Part shown: in pieces, positions 16,966 to 25,556 of the stretch
Numbering within the stretch: the stretch's first letter is position 1
Layout: each line of letters opens with the position of its first letter
Origin: Bacillus sp. S3
GTDB lineage: Bacteria > Bacillota > Bacilli > Bacillales > Cytobacillaceae
NCBI RefSeq assembly: GCF_005154805.1
Contig: NZ_CP039727.1
Span: 4,523,501 to 4,587,500 of the forward strand
Direction: 5' to 3'
DNA length: 64,000 nt
Notes under the pieces: generated by a model
What the model was told of the DNA's origin: nothing
The model's database searches: none
The model's input: only the letters and a program-made list of their open reading frames with translations
Made by a program: the position numbers and the translations under genes

Positions 16966-17568
16966 TTATTTTGCTTCAGATTCAACAACAATTGAGCCTA
17001 ATAATGCGTCAGGTGAAATGGCAACTCCGCTTGGAAGACTGATTTTCACTGCCACACTTCGGATATTTTGCATTCCGGAGCTTGTTTCTTTTGTTACATT
17101 ATCAAATACATATGGTTGTCCTTTATCACCCCAAGTTGGCGCATTACCGGATCTTGGGTTATGGGCAGTTCCAAAAGTCATATATTTTGCATACGCACCT
17201 GTTGCGCGAACAGTAAGTTTAACTGTTTCAGCAGATTTGTTGCGAATCGTGAATAAATGATCCCATTGGTATTCACTATTAGGCTGGAGCCCGTGGAATT
17301 CAGCTGCACCCGTTCCTCCATTGATTCCTTTACCAAATTGGAAGAACAGTTCGCCATTCTTCATTACCACAGTATTATCCTTCGCACCAATATTATTTTC
17401 CCAGCTCCATGGTGCATCGGCTTGAAGCGTGACCAATGCCTGATCCGTATTAACCACTTTCAATTGAGAAGCATTTGTAACAGTCGCCTTGTTGTAAGAC
17501 ATTGCAGCCATCACGCTGGAAATCGCCAGCAGGAATACTACCATTAACAACCCTTTTTTCATTTTCAT
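16966..17568 (-). CDS. Secreted surface protein, DUF1102/TasA-like in appearance
   Basis: About 200 residues with a signal peptide (KMKKGLLMVVFLLAISSVMAAMSYNKA, cleavage near residue 22) and a mature beta-rich domain with few charged helices: LVTLQADAPWSWENN, LFFQFGKGINGGTGAAEFHG, and YQWDHLFTIRNKSAETVKLTVRATG. The last is the 'ordered N-terminal polymer-strand' style seen in DUF1102 and camelysin/TasA proteins, but identity to TasA is not evident. GGAGGAG precedes the ATG at 17568. The gene is divergent from the ER-type signal peptidase, which is the likely processing enzyme, as SipW is for TasA. Role could be a surface fibre or coat. Confidence 0.65.
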   Translation of the reverse strand: MKMKKGLLMVVFLLAISSVMAAMSYNKATVTNASQLKVVNTDQALVTLQADAPWSWENNIGAKDNTVVMKNGELFFQFGKGINGGTGAAEFHGLQPNSEYQWDHLFTIRNKSAETVKLTVRATGAYAKYMTFGTAHNPRSGNAPTWGDKGQPYVFDNVTKETSSGMQNIRSVAVKISLPSGVAISPDALLGSIVVESEAK

Positions 17569-17691
17569 CAAAAATCTCCTCCTCTTATTTTTTCGGCATA
17601 TTGCCGATTTGGTGATAATTCAAGTATAGGAGGCTTTGGCAATGGAATCGTCACTCTTAAGTGTTCATTTTAAAAATCCTTTGTCTACTCC

Positions 17692-17714
17692 CCCTATCCT
17701 CCTTTCGTATAGGG
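17692..17714. promoter_or_regulatory. Inverted repeat in the divergent promoter region
   Basis: CCCTAT-N11-ATAGGG lies between the divergent secreted-protein and signal-peptidase genes. It is a candidate binding site for the LuxR-type response regulator, or a short hairpin. TATACT at 17719-17724 may be the -10 for the peptidase gene. Confidence 0.35.
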
Positions 17715-17805
17715 AAGGTATACTTTGGTACCAGATGAATTCTACCTAAGAGGGCTTATTCTTCCTTCAATAATCAATAGAATAAGGTTAGGGGGGAATC
17801 ATTCT

Positions 17806-18915
17806 ATGAAGTTATTTATTAAGATCGTAAATGTAATCCTAGCTGCGATCATTCTGAGTACAATCTGTGCTGCAGTTGGAACAGCTATTACGAAAAAGCC
17901 CTTCTTACTGACTGTTATCCGGTCAAACAGTATGGTTCCTGTTTGGGAACGTGGAGACATGGTCATCCTAGAAAATTTGAATAAGAATGTAACAGTCCAT
18001 CAGAAGGATATCGTTTTTTTTAAAACAGAGGCAGGGGACTTGGCTTCAAAAGGCTGGATTGCCCATCGGGTTATAAGCGGAAATGATAAAAATGGCTTTA
18101 TTACCAAGGGAGATGCAAATGAGTTTTCAGATCAGGAGTCAAGTGACACTGGTCCCATAAAACGAGCTTGGATTACCGGCAGGGCATGGACGGTAGGAGA
18201 GAAACCAATCGTCATTCCCAAGATTGGATACTTGTCACTGTGGATGGAAAAATATCACAACAATCCATATACACTTCCAGTTATCGCAGTTATTCTCGCT
18301 ATATTCATAGCAATTGGCGAATTAAAGCCAGGAAAAAAACGCAGAAATAAAAAAAAGAGCCTGGAATTAGAGCTTATCTATTTCTTAGGAGGACTAACCT
18401 TATCGATCATCGTTGGGGGAACCATGCTTGCTTCTAGTCAAAAAGTAAACCTAGTATACGAAGTTTCAAAACAAAGCCAAGGCGTTTTAATGGGCTCCAA
18501 TGTTGGAGTGCTGAAGGTTGGCGATGAGGTTACAAAACCATTATCAGAGATTGCCAACGGGGGAATTTTCCCTTTAGTATGTGCCATATCAACAAACGAT
18601 GCTCAAGTTACCCTCAGCCATACTAATGAATTTCTATCAAACGGGCAGAAAATCAATTCATCGTTTAAAGTGAATGCCGAAAAACCTGGAAAGTATAAAA
18701 CATCTATTCGAGTAGGATTATTTTATCCACTCTTGCCTGCTTCCGTTATCTTTTTCCTTGCTGGGAAAAGTTATTGGCTGGCACTTGTCACCCTATCATT
18801 CATTCCAGGATTACCATTAATGGCTTACCCATTTATTGACCGGAAGATGCGAAGGAGAACCTTCTCATTATTAAAGAAAAAAAGACGAAAAATGCAAAAT
18901 ATCATGCCATTCTAG
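17806..18915 (+). CDS. ER-type signal peptidase I (SipW-like) with extended C-terminal region
   Basis: This 369-residue protein has an N-terminal membrane helix (5-28) and the S26B signal peptidase boxes: nucleophile Ser42 in RSNSMVPVWERGDMV, His87 in GWIAHRVISG replacing the Lys of ordinary bacterial enzymes, and FITKGDANEFSDQE with the conserved Asp. Two further membrane segments follow near 163-178 and 205-222, then a long extracellular region and a C-terminal pair of helices with a very basic tail (RKMRRRTFSLLKKKRRK). SipW itself has only about 190 residues, so the additional 170 residues are unusual and may hold a substrate domain. The true start follows GGGGGG at 17791; the open frame begins 27 codons earlier without a site. 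Confidence 0.82.
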   Translation: MKLFIKIVNVILAAIILSTICAAVGTAITKKPFLLTVIRSNSMVPVWERGDMVILENLNKNVTVHQKDIVFFKTEAGDLASKGWIAHRVISGNDKNGFITKGDANEFSDQESSDTGPIKRAWITGRAWTVGEKPIVIPKIGYLSLWMEKYHNNPYTLPVIAVILAIFIAIGELKPGKKRRNKKKSLELELIYFLGGLTLSIIVGGTMLASSQKVNLVYEVSKQSQGVLMGSNVGVLKVGDEVTKPLSEIANGGIFPLVCAISTNDAQVTLSHTNEFLSNGQKINSSFKVNAEKPGKYKTSIRVGLFYPLLPASVIFFLAGKSYWLALVTLSFIPGLPLMAYPFIDRKMRRRTFSLLKKKRRKMQNIMPF

Positions 18916-19061
18916 GAAAACGATATTTTGAGGTATAAACAATTCTAAAGCCCTACTATTTTACAAAAAATCCCACATTACTCACTCGACAACCATAGAA
19001 TAGGAAGATCATAACTAAAATTATCTATCCTACCTTTCTATTATTACCATGCTAAAAAAGG

Positions 19062-19090
19062 AGGCTGTCTCTAATAATTGGAGACAGCCT
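19062..19090. terminator. Hairpin after the signal peptidase gene
   Basis: AGGCTGTCTC / GAGACAGCCT, 10 bp with a 9-base loop, followed by TCTTC. It lies 147 bp beyond the peptidase stop and probably ends its transcript. The 330-bp gap up to the next gene contains no other feature except the terminator at 19174. Confidence 0.55.
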
Positions 19091-19173
19091 TCTTCATGAA
19101 ATTTATCGGTTAAATAATTCTGGTAATCGCTAAGCACAATTGACGACATCAACCATTTTCAGAAAAACCAAAT

Positions 19174-19199
19174 AGAACCAAAGGAAGCTCCTTGGTTCT
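19174..19199 (-). terminator. Terminator of the DMT transporter gene
   Basis: AGAACCAAAGG / CTCCTTGGTTCT hairpin, followed on the minus strand by ATTTGGTTTTTC. It nearly duplicates the terminator sequence at 12700-12725, including flanking ATTTTCAG. Confidence 0.6.
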
Positions 19200-19246
19200 A
19201 TTTGTTAATTCTAGTAAGTTACACTTTTTCACCAGCATCCTCGCGA

Positions 19247-20161
19247 TTAGGTTATTTCCACCTTATGCTCTTTCTTCCGCGGGATCAGCTGCTTCGACCC
19301 TAGCAAATTGACAACAATGACTCCGGCAATCGCAATCGCTCCGCCATTAATTGAAAGCAGTGTTGGCCATTCATTTAGCCAGATTCCGGCTGCCAAGATA
19401 GCAAATACTGGTTCGATATATAACATGCTCGTAACGGAGCTTGCCTTTCCGGAAGAGAGTGCCAGCGCCCATGTTACATAGCCGATGGCCGTTGGAAAAA
19501 TACCAATATACAGGGCAGATAAATTAGCCTCCATGGTCGCATGTTGGATATCTGAAATGAGCCCCGGTGAAAAAATAAAAAATGGCAGCATTCCGACCCA
19601 CGTGAAATAGGCTGTTAATTCAATCGATGAATAGCGGCTCAAAAGCGGTTTTTGATAAGCAAACAAAACCGATGTGGCCACAGCGGACATGAGCACTAAA
19701 AATGCACCTTTCGATAATTGTAAGGACGGGCCTGCTGATCCGACTGTAATAATGGCAATACCGATAAACCCTAACGCTAATCCGATCCAGCCAAACAAAC
19801 CCATTCGTTCTTTTAAAATAAATACGGAAATAAGGGCGGTAAAAATAGGTGCAGATGATACAAGCATCCCGGCAGTCGCCGCCGACACGGTTTGTTCACC
19901 GAACGTTACCCCAATATGATAGATGCTGATGCCGACCCAGCCAAGAATGGATATGCGCAGCAGGTCCTCTTTTTTCGGCAGTCGAAATTTCACCCCCGGC
20001 CATAACGCATACACAGCAAAAATAGCCGATGCAATCAAATAACGGCTGAGAATTAAGTGGCCCGCGGAATAGCCTCCTTGTAAGCCTACCCGGATTGCGG
20101 CAAAGGTTGATCCCCAAATAATAACCGTGATGGATGCCATGATAAAAGCCTTGCTGTTCAA
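19247..20161 (-). CDS. EamA/DMT family transporter
   Basis: The 304-residue protein has ten membrane helices arranged as two EamA repeats. Repeat 1 begins [20 protein letters not shown], and each repeat ends with LKE/LNEW motifs ([24 protein letters not shown] and [25 protein letters not shown]). Such proteins usually export amino acids or metabolites, or less often import them; the substrate is not predictable. The start appears to be TTG after GGTGAGGGG. It stands alone, with terminators on its 3' side. Confidence 0.88.
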   Translation of the reverse strand: MNSKAFIMASITVIIWGSTFAAIRVGLQGGYSAGHLILSRYLIASAIFAVYALWPGVKFRLPKKEDLLRISILGWVGISIYHIGVTFGEQTVSAATAGMLVSSAPIFTALISVFILKERMGLFGWIGLALGFIGIAIITVGSAGPSLQLSKGAFLVLMSAVATSVLFAYQKPLLSRYSSIELTAYFTWVGMLPFFIFSPGLISDIQHATMEANLSALYIGIFPTAIGYVTWALALSSGKASSVTSMLYIEPVFAILAAGIWLNEWPTLLSINGGAIAIAGVIVVNLLGSKQLIPRKKEHKVEIT

Positions 20162-20361
20162 TTCCCCTCACCCCAATCAAAATAATACCGCAACAAGGTT
20201 ATCACGGAATTCGAAATAGTGCAACGAATTATTTTTCATCAATCCTGTCTTACTTTACCTCCTTTTAGCTATATAAAGATGAAAAGTGGTGAGCGACCTT
20301 AACAAACTGGCATTATTTACCGTAACCCCTCTTCAAAAAAACATGGAAGGAGGTGAACAAA

Positions 20362-20505
20362 GTGGATCAGCTCATTCCCATCATCAGTCAGGTAGGATTC
20401 CCGATCGTTGTCACTCTTTATTTGCTTTACCGTATTGAATCGAAACTGGATTTAGTGGTGCAATCGATCCAGACCCTTCCAGAAAGGATGAAGGAGCGAA
20501 CATAA
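20362..20505 (+). CDS. YvrJ family small protein
   Basis: This is a 47-residue protein, too short for most automated calls. It starts with GTG after a perfect AAGGAGGTGA site at 20348-20357. The product VDQLIPIISQVGFPIVVTLY carries the YvrJ family pattern: a short membrane helix containing GFPIVVT, then YRIESKLD. The family is common in bacilli and has no known function; in B. subtilis yvrJ lies in a sigma-O related region. It resembles a small phage-holin-like or regulatory membrane peptide. Confidence 0.85.
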   Translation: MDQLIPIISQVGFPIVVTLYLLYRIESKLDLVVQSIQTLPERMKERT

Positions 20506-20511
20506 GAATTT

Positions 20512-20550
20512 GAAGCCCGCTTGGAATAAATGGTTACCCACGCGGGTTTC
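20512..20550 (+). terminator. Possible terminator of the YvrJ gene
   Basis: GAAGCCCGC / GCGGGTTTC, 9 bp with a 21-base loop, directly after the stop. T-run is weak. Confidence 0.45.
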
Positions 20551-20691
20551 ATCACGTTTGGACAGACTAGATATTTAACAAACACTACCATTTCCCTATC
20601 ATGCTCCTCCTATCACTCGCCGCACTAACTCCTCTATTCCCCTAAAATTAATAAAAGCCAGGCATGGTGGTCATGCCCGGCTCCAATCCCC

Positions 20692-22050
20692 TTAGACTCT
20701 ACGTCGTGCAACAGGGGCTGAAAAATCGTTGCTTGCTTTTAATTCATCAATCTTAATATCCGATAAACTTGCCTCATCGATGGTCAGATGGCCGGTTTCA
20801 GGCGCCCAAAGGAAAGAAACGATTGCACCTATTAAACAAACTCCGGCACCAAATAACATCGTTGGCCCCATCCCAATATTAGCAATTCCAATCGGCAACA
20901 AGAACGTTCCAATTGCAGCACCGACACGGCTGCCGCCACTTGCAAAGCCCATTGCGGTGGCCCGAATCTCAGTTGGAAACATTTCTGGAGGGTATACTGA
21001 TTGCAAGATACTCGAAATCGAGTAGGCGATTGCATAAACACTAAACCATATGATGACTAGCGTACTATTCATATCCGGGAAAAACCCCAGCATTAAAAAG
21101 GGAACAATCGCAATTACAAATGGGATAATCACCAATTTCCGTCTCGTTACTTTATTTATAATCAAACAGCCTAGAATCGCTCCTCCTAATACAAGGAAGT
21201 TTAATACTAATTCTCCTATGAGAGGATCTTTAATTTTTAACCCTTCAAGAACGGTTGGGGCAAAGCTAAAAATCGCAAAATATGGGGCCACTTGACATGC
21301 CCAAAAAATCGCAGCAAACGCCGTTCTCTTTCGGTAATTTTTATTAAAAATAGTGCTGTATTTTGTTTTCGGTACTTCCAGATTGATTTTCGAAACATCT
21401 AAATGTTCATCTAAATAATCCGCCATAATTTTCTTTGCTTCTTCTATTCGCCCTTTACTAATGAGCCATCTAGGCGATTCTGGCATACCAAGTCTCATAA
21501 TAAAAATCAGCAGCGCTGGGACAGCACTTGAAATCAACATATATCTCCATGAGTCAGCGCCGAGGTTTACCATAAACATACTGACAACAACAGCACCTAA
21601 ATAACCAATATAAAATGAGGTTAAAACAGAAGCTAACATCGGACCGCGGTTCTTTTTACTAGCAAACTCAGCTACCAATGGGGAGGCAATCGCATAATCT
21701 GCTCCAATCGCAATCCCCATTAAAAAGCGAAGAATAATTAATTGTTCCGGACTACTAACAAAAAATTGAAGCACAGAAATGGTAATAAAAGCAATTAAGT
21801 CTATCACCATCAACTTGTGACGGCCCACCAAATCGGTCACATATCCGAATACCATTGCCCCCAATAGAATTCCGACCAAAATGGAACTTGCCAGCAAACC
21901 ATTATCTACCGCAGTTAAGGTAAATTCTTTATTCATCAAGCCTAATACAGGTCCGATGATCCCTAATATATAGCCATCTAAGATGTAACCACCTGAAGCT
22001 ATCGCTGTAACGCGCCACTGAAATCGATCTACCTTTGACATTTTCCCCAT
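20692..22050 (-). CDS. MFS transporter, metabolite:proton symporter type
   Basis: A 452-residue protein with 12 membrane helices. The sugar-porter/aromatic-acid style motifs are present: GYVTDLVGRHKLM between TM2 and TM3, RFLMGIAIGADYAIASPLVAEF in TM4, and PESPRWLISKGRIEEAKKIM in the central loop. The GGAGGA site is spaced for the second ATG (22050), not for the ATG two codons earlier. The gene diverges from the amine-oxidase-like gene, and the shared intergenic region holds two GAACACGTTC operators, so it probably imports the substrate of that cluster. Sugar, amine or aromatic acid cannot be told apart here. Confidence 0.85.
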   Translation of the reverse strand: MGKMSKVDRFQWRVTAIASGGYILDGYILGIIGPVLGLMNKEFTLTAVDNGLLASSILVGILLGAMVFGYVTDLVGRHKLMVIDLIAFITISVLQFFVSSPEQLIILRFLMGIAIGADYAIASPLVAEFASKKNRGPMLASVLTSFYIGYLGAVVVSMFMVNLGADSWRYMLISSAVPALLIFIMRLGMPESPRWLISKGRIEEAKKIMADYLDEHLDVSKINLEVPKTKYSTIFNKNYRKRTAFAAIFWACQVAPYFAIFSFAPTVLEGLKIKDPLIGELVLNFLVLGGAILGCLIINKVTRRKLVIIPFVIAIVPFLMLGFFPDMNSTLVIIWFSVYAIAYSISSILQSVYPPEMFPTEIRATAMGFASGGSRVGAAIGTFLLPIGIANIGMGPTMLFGAGVCLIGAIVSFLWAPETGHLTIDEASLSDIKIDELKASNDFSAPVARRRV

Positions 22051-22066
22051 AATCATTCCTCCTTTT

Positions 22067-22082
22067 TATGAACACGTTCATA
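22067..22082. promoter_or_regulatory. Palindromic operator near the MFS gene
   Basis: TATGAACACGTTCATA is a perfect 7-bp inverted repeat around AC. It lies 17 bp before the MFS start, immediately upstream of its ribosome site. The same core recurs at 22204. Confidence 0.6.
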
Positions 22083-22203
22083 TAATTAACATATTCCTAT
22101 GATAGTAGAAAACGCTTTCTTTGTAAACACAATAATTTAAAATTTTGCGAAAATTTAGCAACCTTATTGCTATCTTGTTTTTTGTGTGTTATCTTTTATT
22201 CAC

Positions 22204-22216
22204 GAACACGTTCATA
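22204..22216. promoter_or_regulatory. Second palindromic operator, near the amine-oxidase-like gene
   Basis: GAACACGTTCATA repeats the operator core of 22067-22082 in the leader of the oxidoreductase gene. The likely binder is the TetR-family protein encoded at 24169. Confidence 0.6.
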
Positions 22217-22251
22217 AGGTGAACATAATTCCCTATTTGGAGGTTTTATCC

Positions 22252-23634
22252 ATGAAAGATGCAATCATTATTGGTGCCGGCATTGCCGGATTGTCTGCTG
22301 CCTGGCGCTTGCGTGAACAAAATATCCTTGTATTAGAATCCAACGATCGTGTTGGCGGCCGAATTCGTTCGGAAAAACGCGGGCCTTATTGGCTAAATTG
22401 GGGCGGCCATGTATATGCAGGACCAAGCTCCGCAACTGGCAGATTACTAAAGGATGTGGAGGTAGCGGCAGAGCCTGTACCAGGAACATTAACAGGTTTA
22501 GCGATGAATGGAAAGCTGCTATTAAAAGGACGCGTGGAAACCTATCCATTCCGTGTTCCGATGTCCTGGAAATCTCGCTTCGCATTAATGAAGGCTGGTA
22601 TGAAGGTCATGGGTGCTGTTGGTAAATATGGCGAGATGGTAACTCGAAAACCAAATGAAGATTATTGGACATTGCAGCAGCGTGTCTATGATTTCATGAA
22701 TGATCAAAGCTTCACTGATTTTGTCGGAAAGTTACCCGATGACGCTGACGCCCTTTTTAGACCAACTGTTAGCCGTTCTGCAGGTGATCCGGAAGACGTT
22801 TCAGCAGGAGCGGGTGTAGGGTATTTTAATCTTGTCTGGAGTAAAAGTGATTCTGAAGGATTATCCCGGAATATAATCGGCGGTCCTTCTGTGCTAGCGG
22901 AAAAAATCACGGAACTCCTCGACGGGCGCGTATCCCTTGGGGCAAAGGTCGAAAAAGTCTACCATAAGAAGGATTCTGTTGTTGTCATTTATTCAAAAGA
23001 CGGAAAGACCTTCGAGGAAGAGGCAAGATATGTGGTGATTACATCCCCTGCCCCAATCACAAAGAAGATTGCTGTGGATATTGATGACGAAATGAAAGAA
23101 GCTTTGGGCAAAATCGTCTATGGACCATATGTAAGCGCTGCATTCCTTACAAATGAGACAGGAAAACAAGTATGGGATGATGCATACGCGATTGCCACTC
23201 CAAAACGGTCATTTAATGTCGCCTTTAATATGTCCAATATCGTGAGGAGCAAAGAGACACAGCGAAAACAAGGCAGCAGTTTCATGACCTTTTCGCCAGC
23301 CACATTGGCGAAAAAATTAATTAATAAATCCGAGGAAGAGATCAAAAATATATATTTACGAGATTTAGATGAAATCTTCCCTAACTTTAGTAAACATGTC
23401 GTAGAAGCACATATACAAAAATGGCCATTGGGCTTGGCTTATTGCTTCCCTGGAAGAGGAAAAGTGCAGCAGCATCTTACTCGTCCATCGGGAAGGGTCC
23501 ATTTAGCGGGTGATTTTTTAGGAACTTTCTATACAGATACAGCAATTGAAACCGGTGAAATTGCCGCAAATCGGATCTTAAAAGAACTTAGTAATCAAGC
23601 AACCGAAAATGCAGATAAAAGGAGAATTGTATGA
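22252..23634 (+). CDS. FAD-dependent oxidoreductase, amine oxidase / protoporphyrinogen oxidase-like
   Basis: The 460-residue protein begins with a Rossmann dinucleotide fold (AIIIGAGIAGLSAAWRL, then VLESNDRVGGRIRSE, the GG-doublet R-x-GGR motif of the amine oxidase superfamily). The C-terminal FAD motif is present as HLAGDFLGTFYTDTAIETGEIAA. It oxidises an amine or related CH-NH/CH-CH bond, giving an imine when the substrate is an amine. The adjacent RidA gene overlaps by four bases (ATGA); RidA deaminates reactive imines and enamines, which supports an amine substrate. TTGGAGG before the ATG at 22252 sets the start; the frame runs 22 codons further upstream through the operator. No signal peptide. 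Confidence 0.85.
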   Translation: MKDAIIIGAGIAGLSAAWRLREQNILVLESNDRVGGRIRSEKRGPYWLNWGGHVYAGPSSATGRLLKDVEVAAEPVPGTLTGLAMNGKLLLKGRVETYPFRVPMSWKSRFALMKAGMKVMGAVGKYGEMVTRKPNEDYWTLQQRVYDFMNDQSFTDFVGKLPDDADALFRPTVSRSAGDPEDVSAGAGVGYFNLVWSKSDSEGLSRNIIGGPSVLAEKITELLDGRVSLGAKVEKVYHKKDSVVVIYSKDGKTFEEEARYVVITSPAPITKKIAVDIDDEMKEALGKIVYGPYVSAAFLTNETGKQVWDDAYAIATPKRSFNVAFNMSNIVRSKETQRKQGSSFMTFSPATLAKKLINKSEEEIKNIYLRDLDEIFPNFSKHVVEAHIQKWPLGLAYCFPGRGKVQQHLTRPSGRVHLAGDFLGTFYTDTAIETGEIAANRILKELSNQATENADKRRIV

Positions 23635-24032
23635 GCACAGATACAAAAGTGAACAAACCAGTCTATTTTCCGCTTGACGGAGATGCCCCTTTTCCTTATA
23701 GCCAAGCTGTTAAATATAATAGCCTGATCTGGACCTGCGGGCAATTAGGAACGGATCATGATGGCCGTCTCGGCAATACGTTTAAAGAACAAGTACGTTT
23801 AGCATTTGATAACCTTGAAAAAGCGCTGAAATCGGCTGGTGGCAGTTTACATTCGATTATAAAACTATCTGCTTTTGTGCGTGACATTAATCAATTAGAT
23901 GAATTCAATGAAGTCTATGTAACTTTAATCAATCATCAGGCTAAACCCGTTCGAACGACCGTCCAAATAGGCGCCTTCCAAAAAGATATATTAATAGAAA
24001 TAGATGCGGTAGCCTATGATGAAGGACTTTAA
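23631..24032 (+). CDS. ridA: RidA family reactive-imine deaminase
   Basis: The 133-residue YjgF/YER057c/UK114 protein has the trimer-forming alpha/beta chorismate-mutase-like fold: PFPYSQAVKYNSLIWTCGQLG near residues 19-39 and KPVRTTVQIGAFQKDILIEIDAVA near 105-128, with the substrate-binding Arg in VRTTV and the Glu in LIEIDAVA. It would hydrolyse an imine or enamine to a ketone and ammonium. ATGA overlap with the FAD oxidoreductase implies coupled translation and direct hand-over of its product. Confidence 0.9.
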   Translation: MSTDTKVNKPVYFPLDGDAPFPYSQAVKYNSLIWTCGQLGTDHDGRLGNTFKEQVRLAFDNLEKALKSAGGSLHSIIKLSAFVRDINQLDEFNEVYVTLINHQAKPVRTTVQIGAFQKDILIEIDAVAYDEGL

Positions 24033-24088
24033 GAAGTAATCAAGCGCCCCCATTACTGAATCAACCGTAGAAATCTATCAACAGAGTG

Positions 24089-24112
24089 GGAGTTTATTTA
24101 CAAATAGACTCC
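24089..24112 (+). terminator. Possible terminator after ridA
   Basis: GGAGTTTATTT / AAATAGACTCC is a nearly perfect hairpin with a two-base loop, followed by TGTTCTTGTT. It separates ridA from the TetR gene. Confidence 0.5.
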
Positions 24113-24168
24113 TGTTCTTGTTATACTTACAAGAGAAAATAGGTTAAGCCGGAACGGAGTGGGTACGT

Positions 24169-24819
24169 GTGAGTAGCAGAAAAGAAATGCAAACGATCAG
24201 AATGTATAATTTTTTTATAGATGCAACTGCGAGCATTATTGAAAATGAAGGAATAGAAAAGGTTACCGCTAGGAAAATTGGTGATATTGCAGGCTACACA
24301 AGTTCAACCATCTACAATTATTTCGATGAACTGTCACACTTGATCTTCTTTGCCTCCATGCGCTTTCTCAATGAATATAATGAAGATTTATCCGGCGTCA
24401 TGCTTGCGGCAAAAAATGCTGTGGATCGCTATATCAATACGTGGGAATGCTTTTGTAAACACTCTTTTGAAAATCCACAAATCTTTCATGCCATCTTTAT
24501 CTCAGATTTAGGAACAGATCCGAACCTTTTAATTGATCGATATTATGACCTCTACCATAATGATTTAGTCAAACTACCGGAAGAAATTAAAATCATTGTG
24601 TTAGAGCATGATTTGTACAAACGTAACTACAAAATTGTCCAAGGCCTGGCAGAGGAAGGCTATATTTCTGAAGAAAACATTGATTATTTGTTACGAACCA
24701 CGATTTTAATGTGGAAAGGCATGTTAATTACCCTGTTTAATAATCGTTCTAAATTTACACCCGATGAAGCGGTGAAGGAATTTACTTATCTGATTAGTCA
24801 ATTAATCAAAGTATATTAA
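24169..24819 (+). CDS. TetR/AcrR family regulator
   Basis: This 216-residue protein has an N-terminal helix-turn-helix (about 25-60, VTARKIGDIAGYTSSTIYNYFDELSHLIFF) and a helical ligand-binding C-terminal part. It starts with GTG after CGGAGTGGG. It lies just behind the oxidoreductase-ridA genes, so it probably controls them and the MFS gene by binding the GAACACGTTC palindromes; the operator link is inferred from position and symmetry. No copy of that palindrome is found in front of its own gene. Confidence 0.85.
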   Translation: MSSRKEMQTIRMYNFFIDATASIIENEGIEKVTARKIGDIAGYTSSTIYNYFDELSHLIFFASMRFLNEYNEDLSGVMLAAKNAVDRYINTWECFCKHSFENPQIFHAIFISDLGTDPNLLIDRYYDLYHNDLVKLPEEIKIIVLEHDLYKRNYKIVQGLAEEGYISEENIDYLLRTTILMWKGMLITLFNNRSKFTPDEAVKEFTYLISQLIKVY

Positions 24820-24963
24820 TGGGGATTCCATAAAGCGAAATTTGCGCTGACAGTTAGAAAAATGTCCGTAGCTTTTCTCCAAAGTATTTTCATTTCTTAT
24901 CGAACCGTTCTCCCCCTTCCTTCGTTACCTTAATTGAGAAGAACAATTGAAGGAGGAGTTTTT

Positions 24964-25455
24964 TTGAAAAAATGGAGTTGGTTATTTGTCTTACTTTTAA
25001 CAGGCGTACTTCTATCTGGATGCAATTCAAAGGAAAATGCGGAGAAGCAGCAAACCAGTGAGCAAACGGAAAATGCCTCTAAAGAAGCAGAGGAAGCGAC
25101 AAGCGAACCAAAATCGGCTTTAAAGCTGCTAGAGAATGAAAAAGCTGGCAAATACCTTGCCGATGCTGACGGGAAGGCACTGTATTATTTCAAAAATGAT
25201 AAACCGAATACCTCCAACTGCAGCGGGGAGTGCCTGCAAAACTGGCCATCCTTTTATGAAGAAAACTTTGACGTTCCTGAAGGATTTAACAAGGAAGACT
25301 TCGGTTCGATCACCAGGGCGGATACAGGTGAAAAACAAACAACTTATAAAGGCTACCCGCTTTATTACTTTGTCAAAGATCAAGTTTCCGGTGATGTAAA
25401 CGGACAAGGAGTAAAAGAGATTTGGTTTATCGTAAACAATGAAACCACTTTTTGA
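24964..25455 (+). CDS. Lipoprotein with COG4315 (secreted repeat, PF03640) domain
   Basis: A 163-residue predicted lipoprotein. It starts at TTG (after GAAGGAGGAG), has a hydrophobic signal and the lipobox LLSGC, a Glu/Ala-rich linker (about 22-52), and a COG4315 domain formed of two similar halves: GKYLADADGKALYYFKND-type and YKGYPLYYFVKDQVSGDVNG-type strands separated by SNCSGECLQNWPSF. The two Cys residues (CSGEC) are typical and may bind heme or form a disulfide, not proven. Function of the family is unknown. It is placed ahead of an ECF sigma factor pair, and the same domain closes the protein encoded at 27048-28391. Confidence 0.82.
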   Translation: MKKWSWLFVLLLTGVLLSGCNSKENAEKQQTSEQTENASKEAEEATSEPKSALKLLENEKAGKYLADADGKALYYFKNDKPNTSNCSGECLQNWPSFYEENFDVPEGFNKEDFGSITRADTGEKQTTYKGYPLYYFVKDQVSGDVNGQGVKEIWFIVNNETTF

Positions 25456-25470
25456 ACCATAATGCTCATG

Positions 25471-25499
25471 AAGAACTGCCCCTTTTGGCAGTTCTTTTT
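25471..25499 (+). terminator. Terminator of the COG4315 lipoprotein gene
   Basis: AAGAACTGCC / GGCAGTTCTT, 10-bp stem, 6-base loop, followed by TTTTTC. It separates the lipoprotein from the sigma factor gene. Confidence 0.85.
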
Positions 25500-25556
25500 C
25501 TCATACCATCATTTATAATTTAGAAAACTAGTAAAATTAAGGGAGAGAACTTAGCA

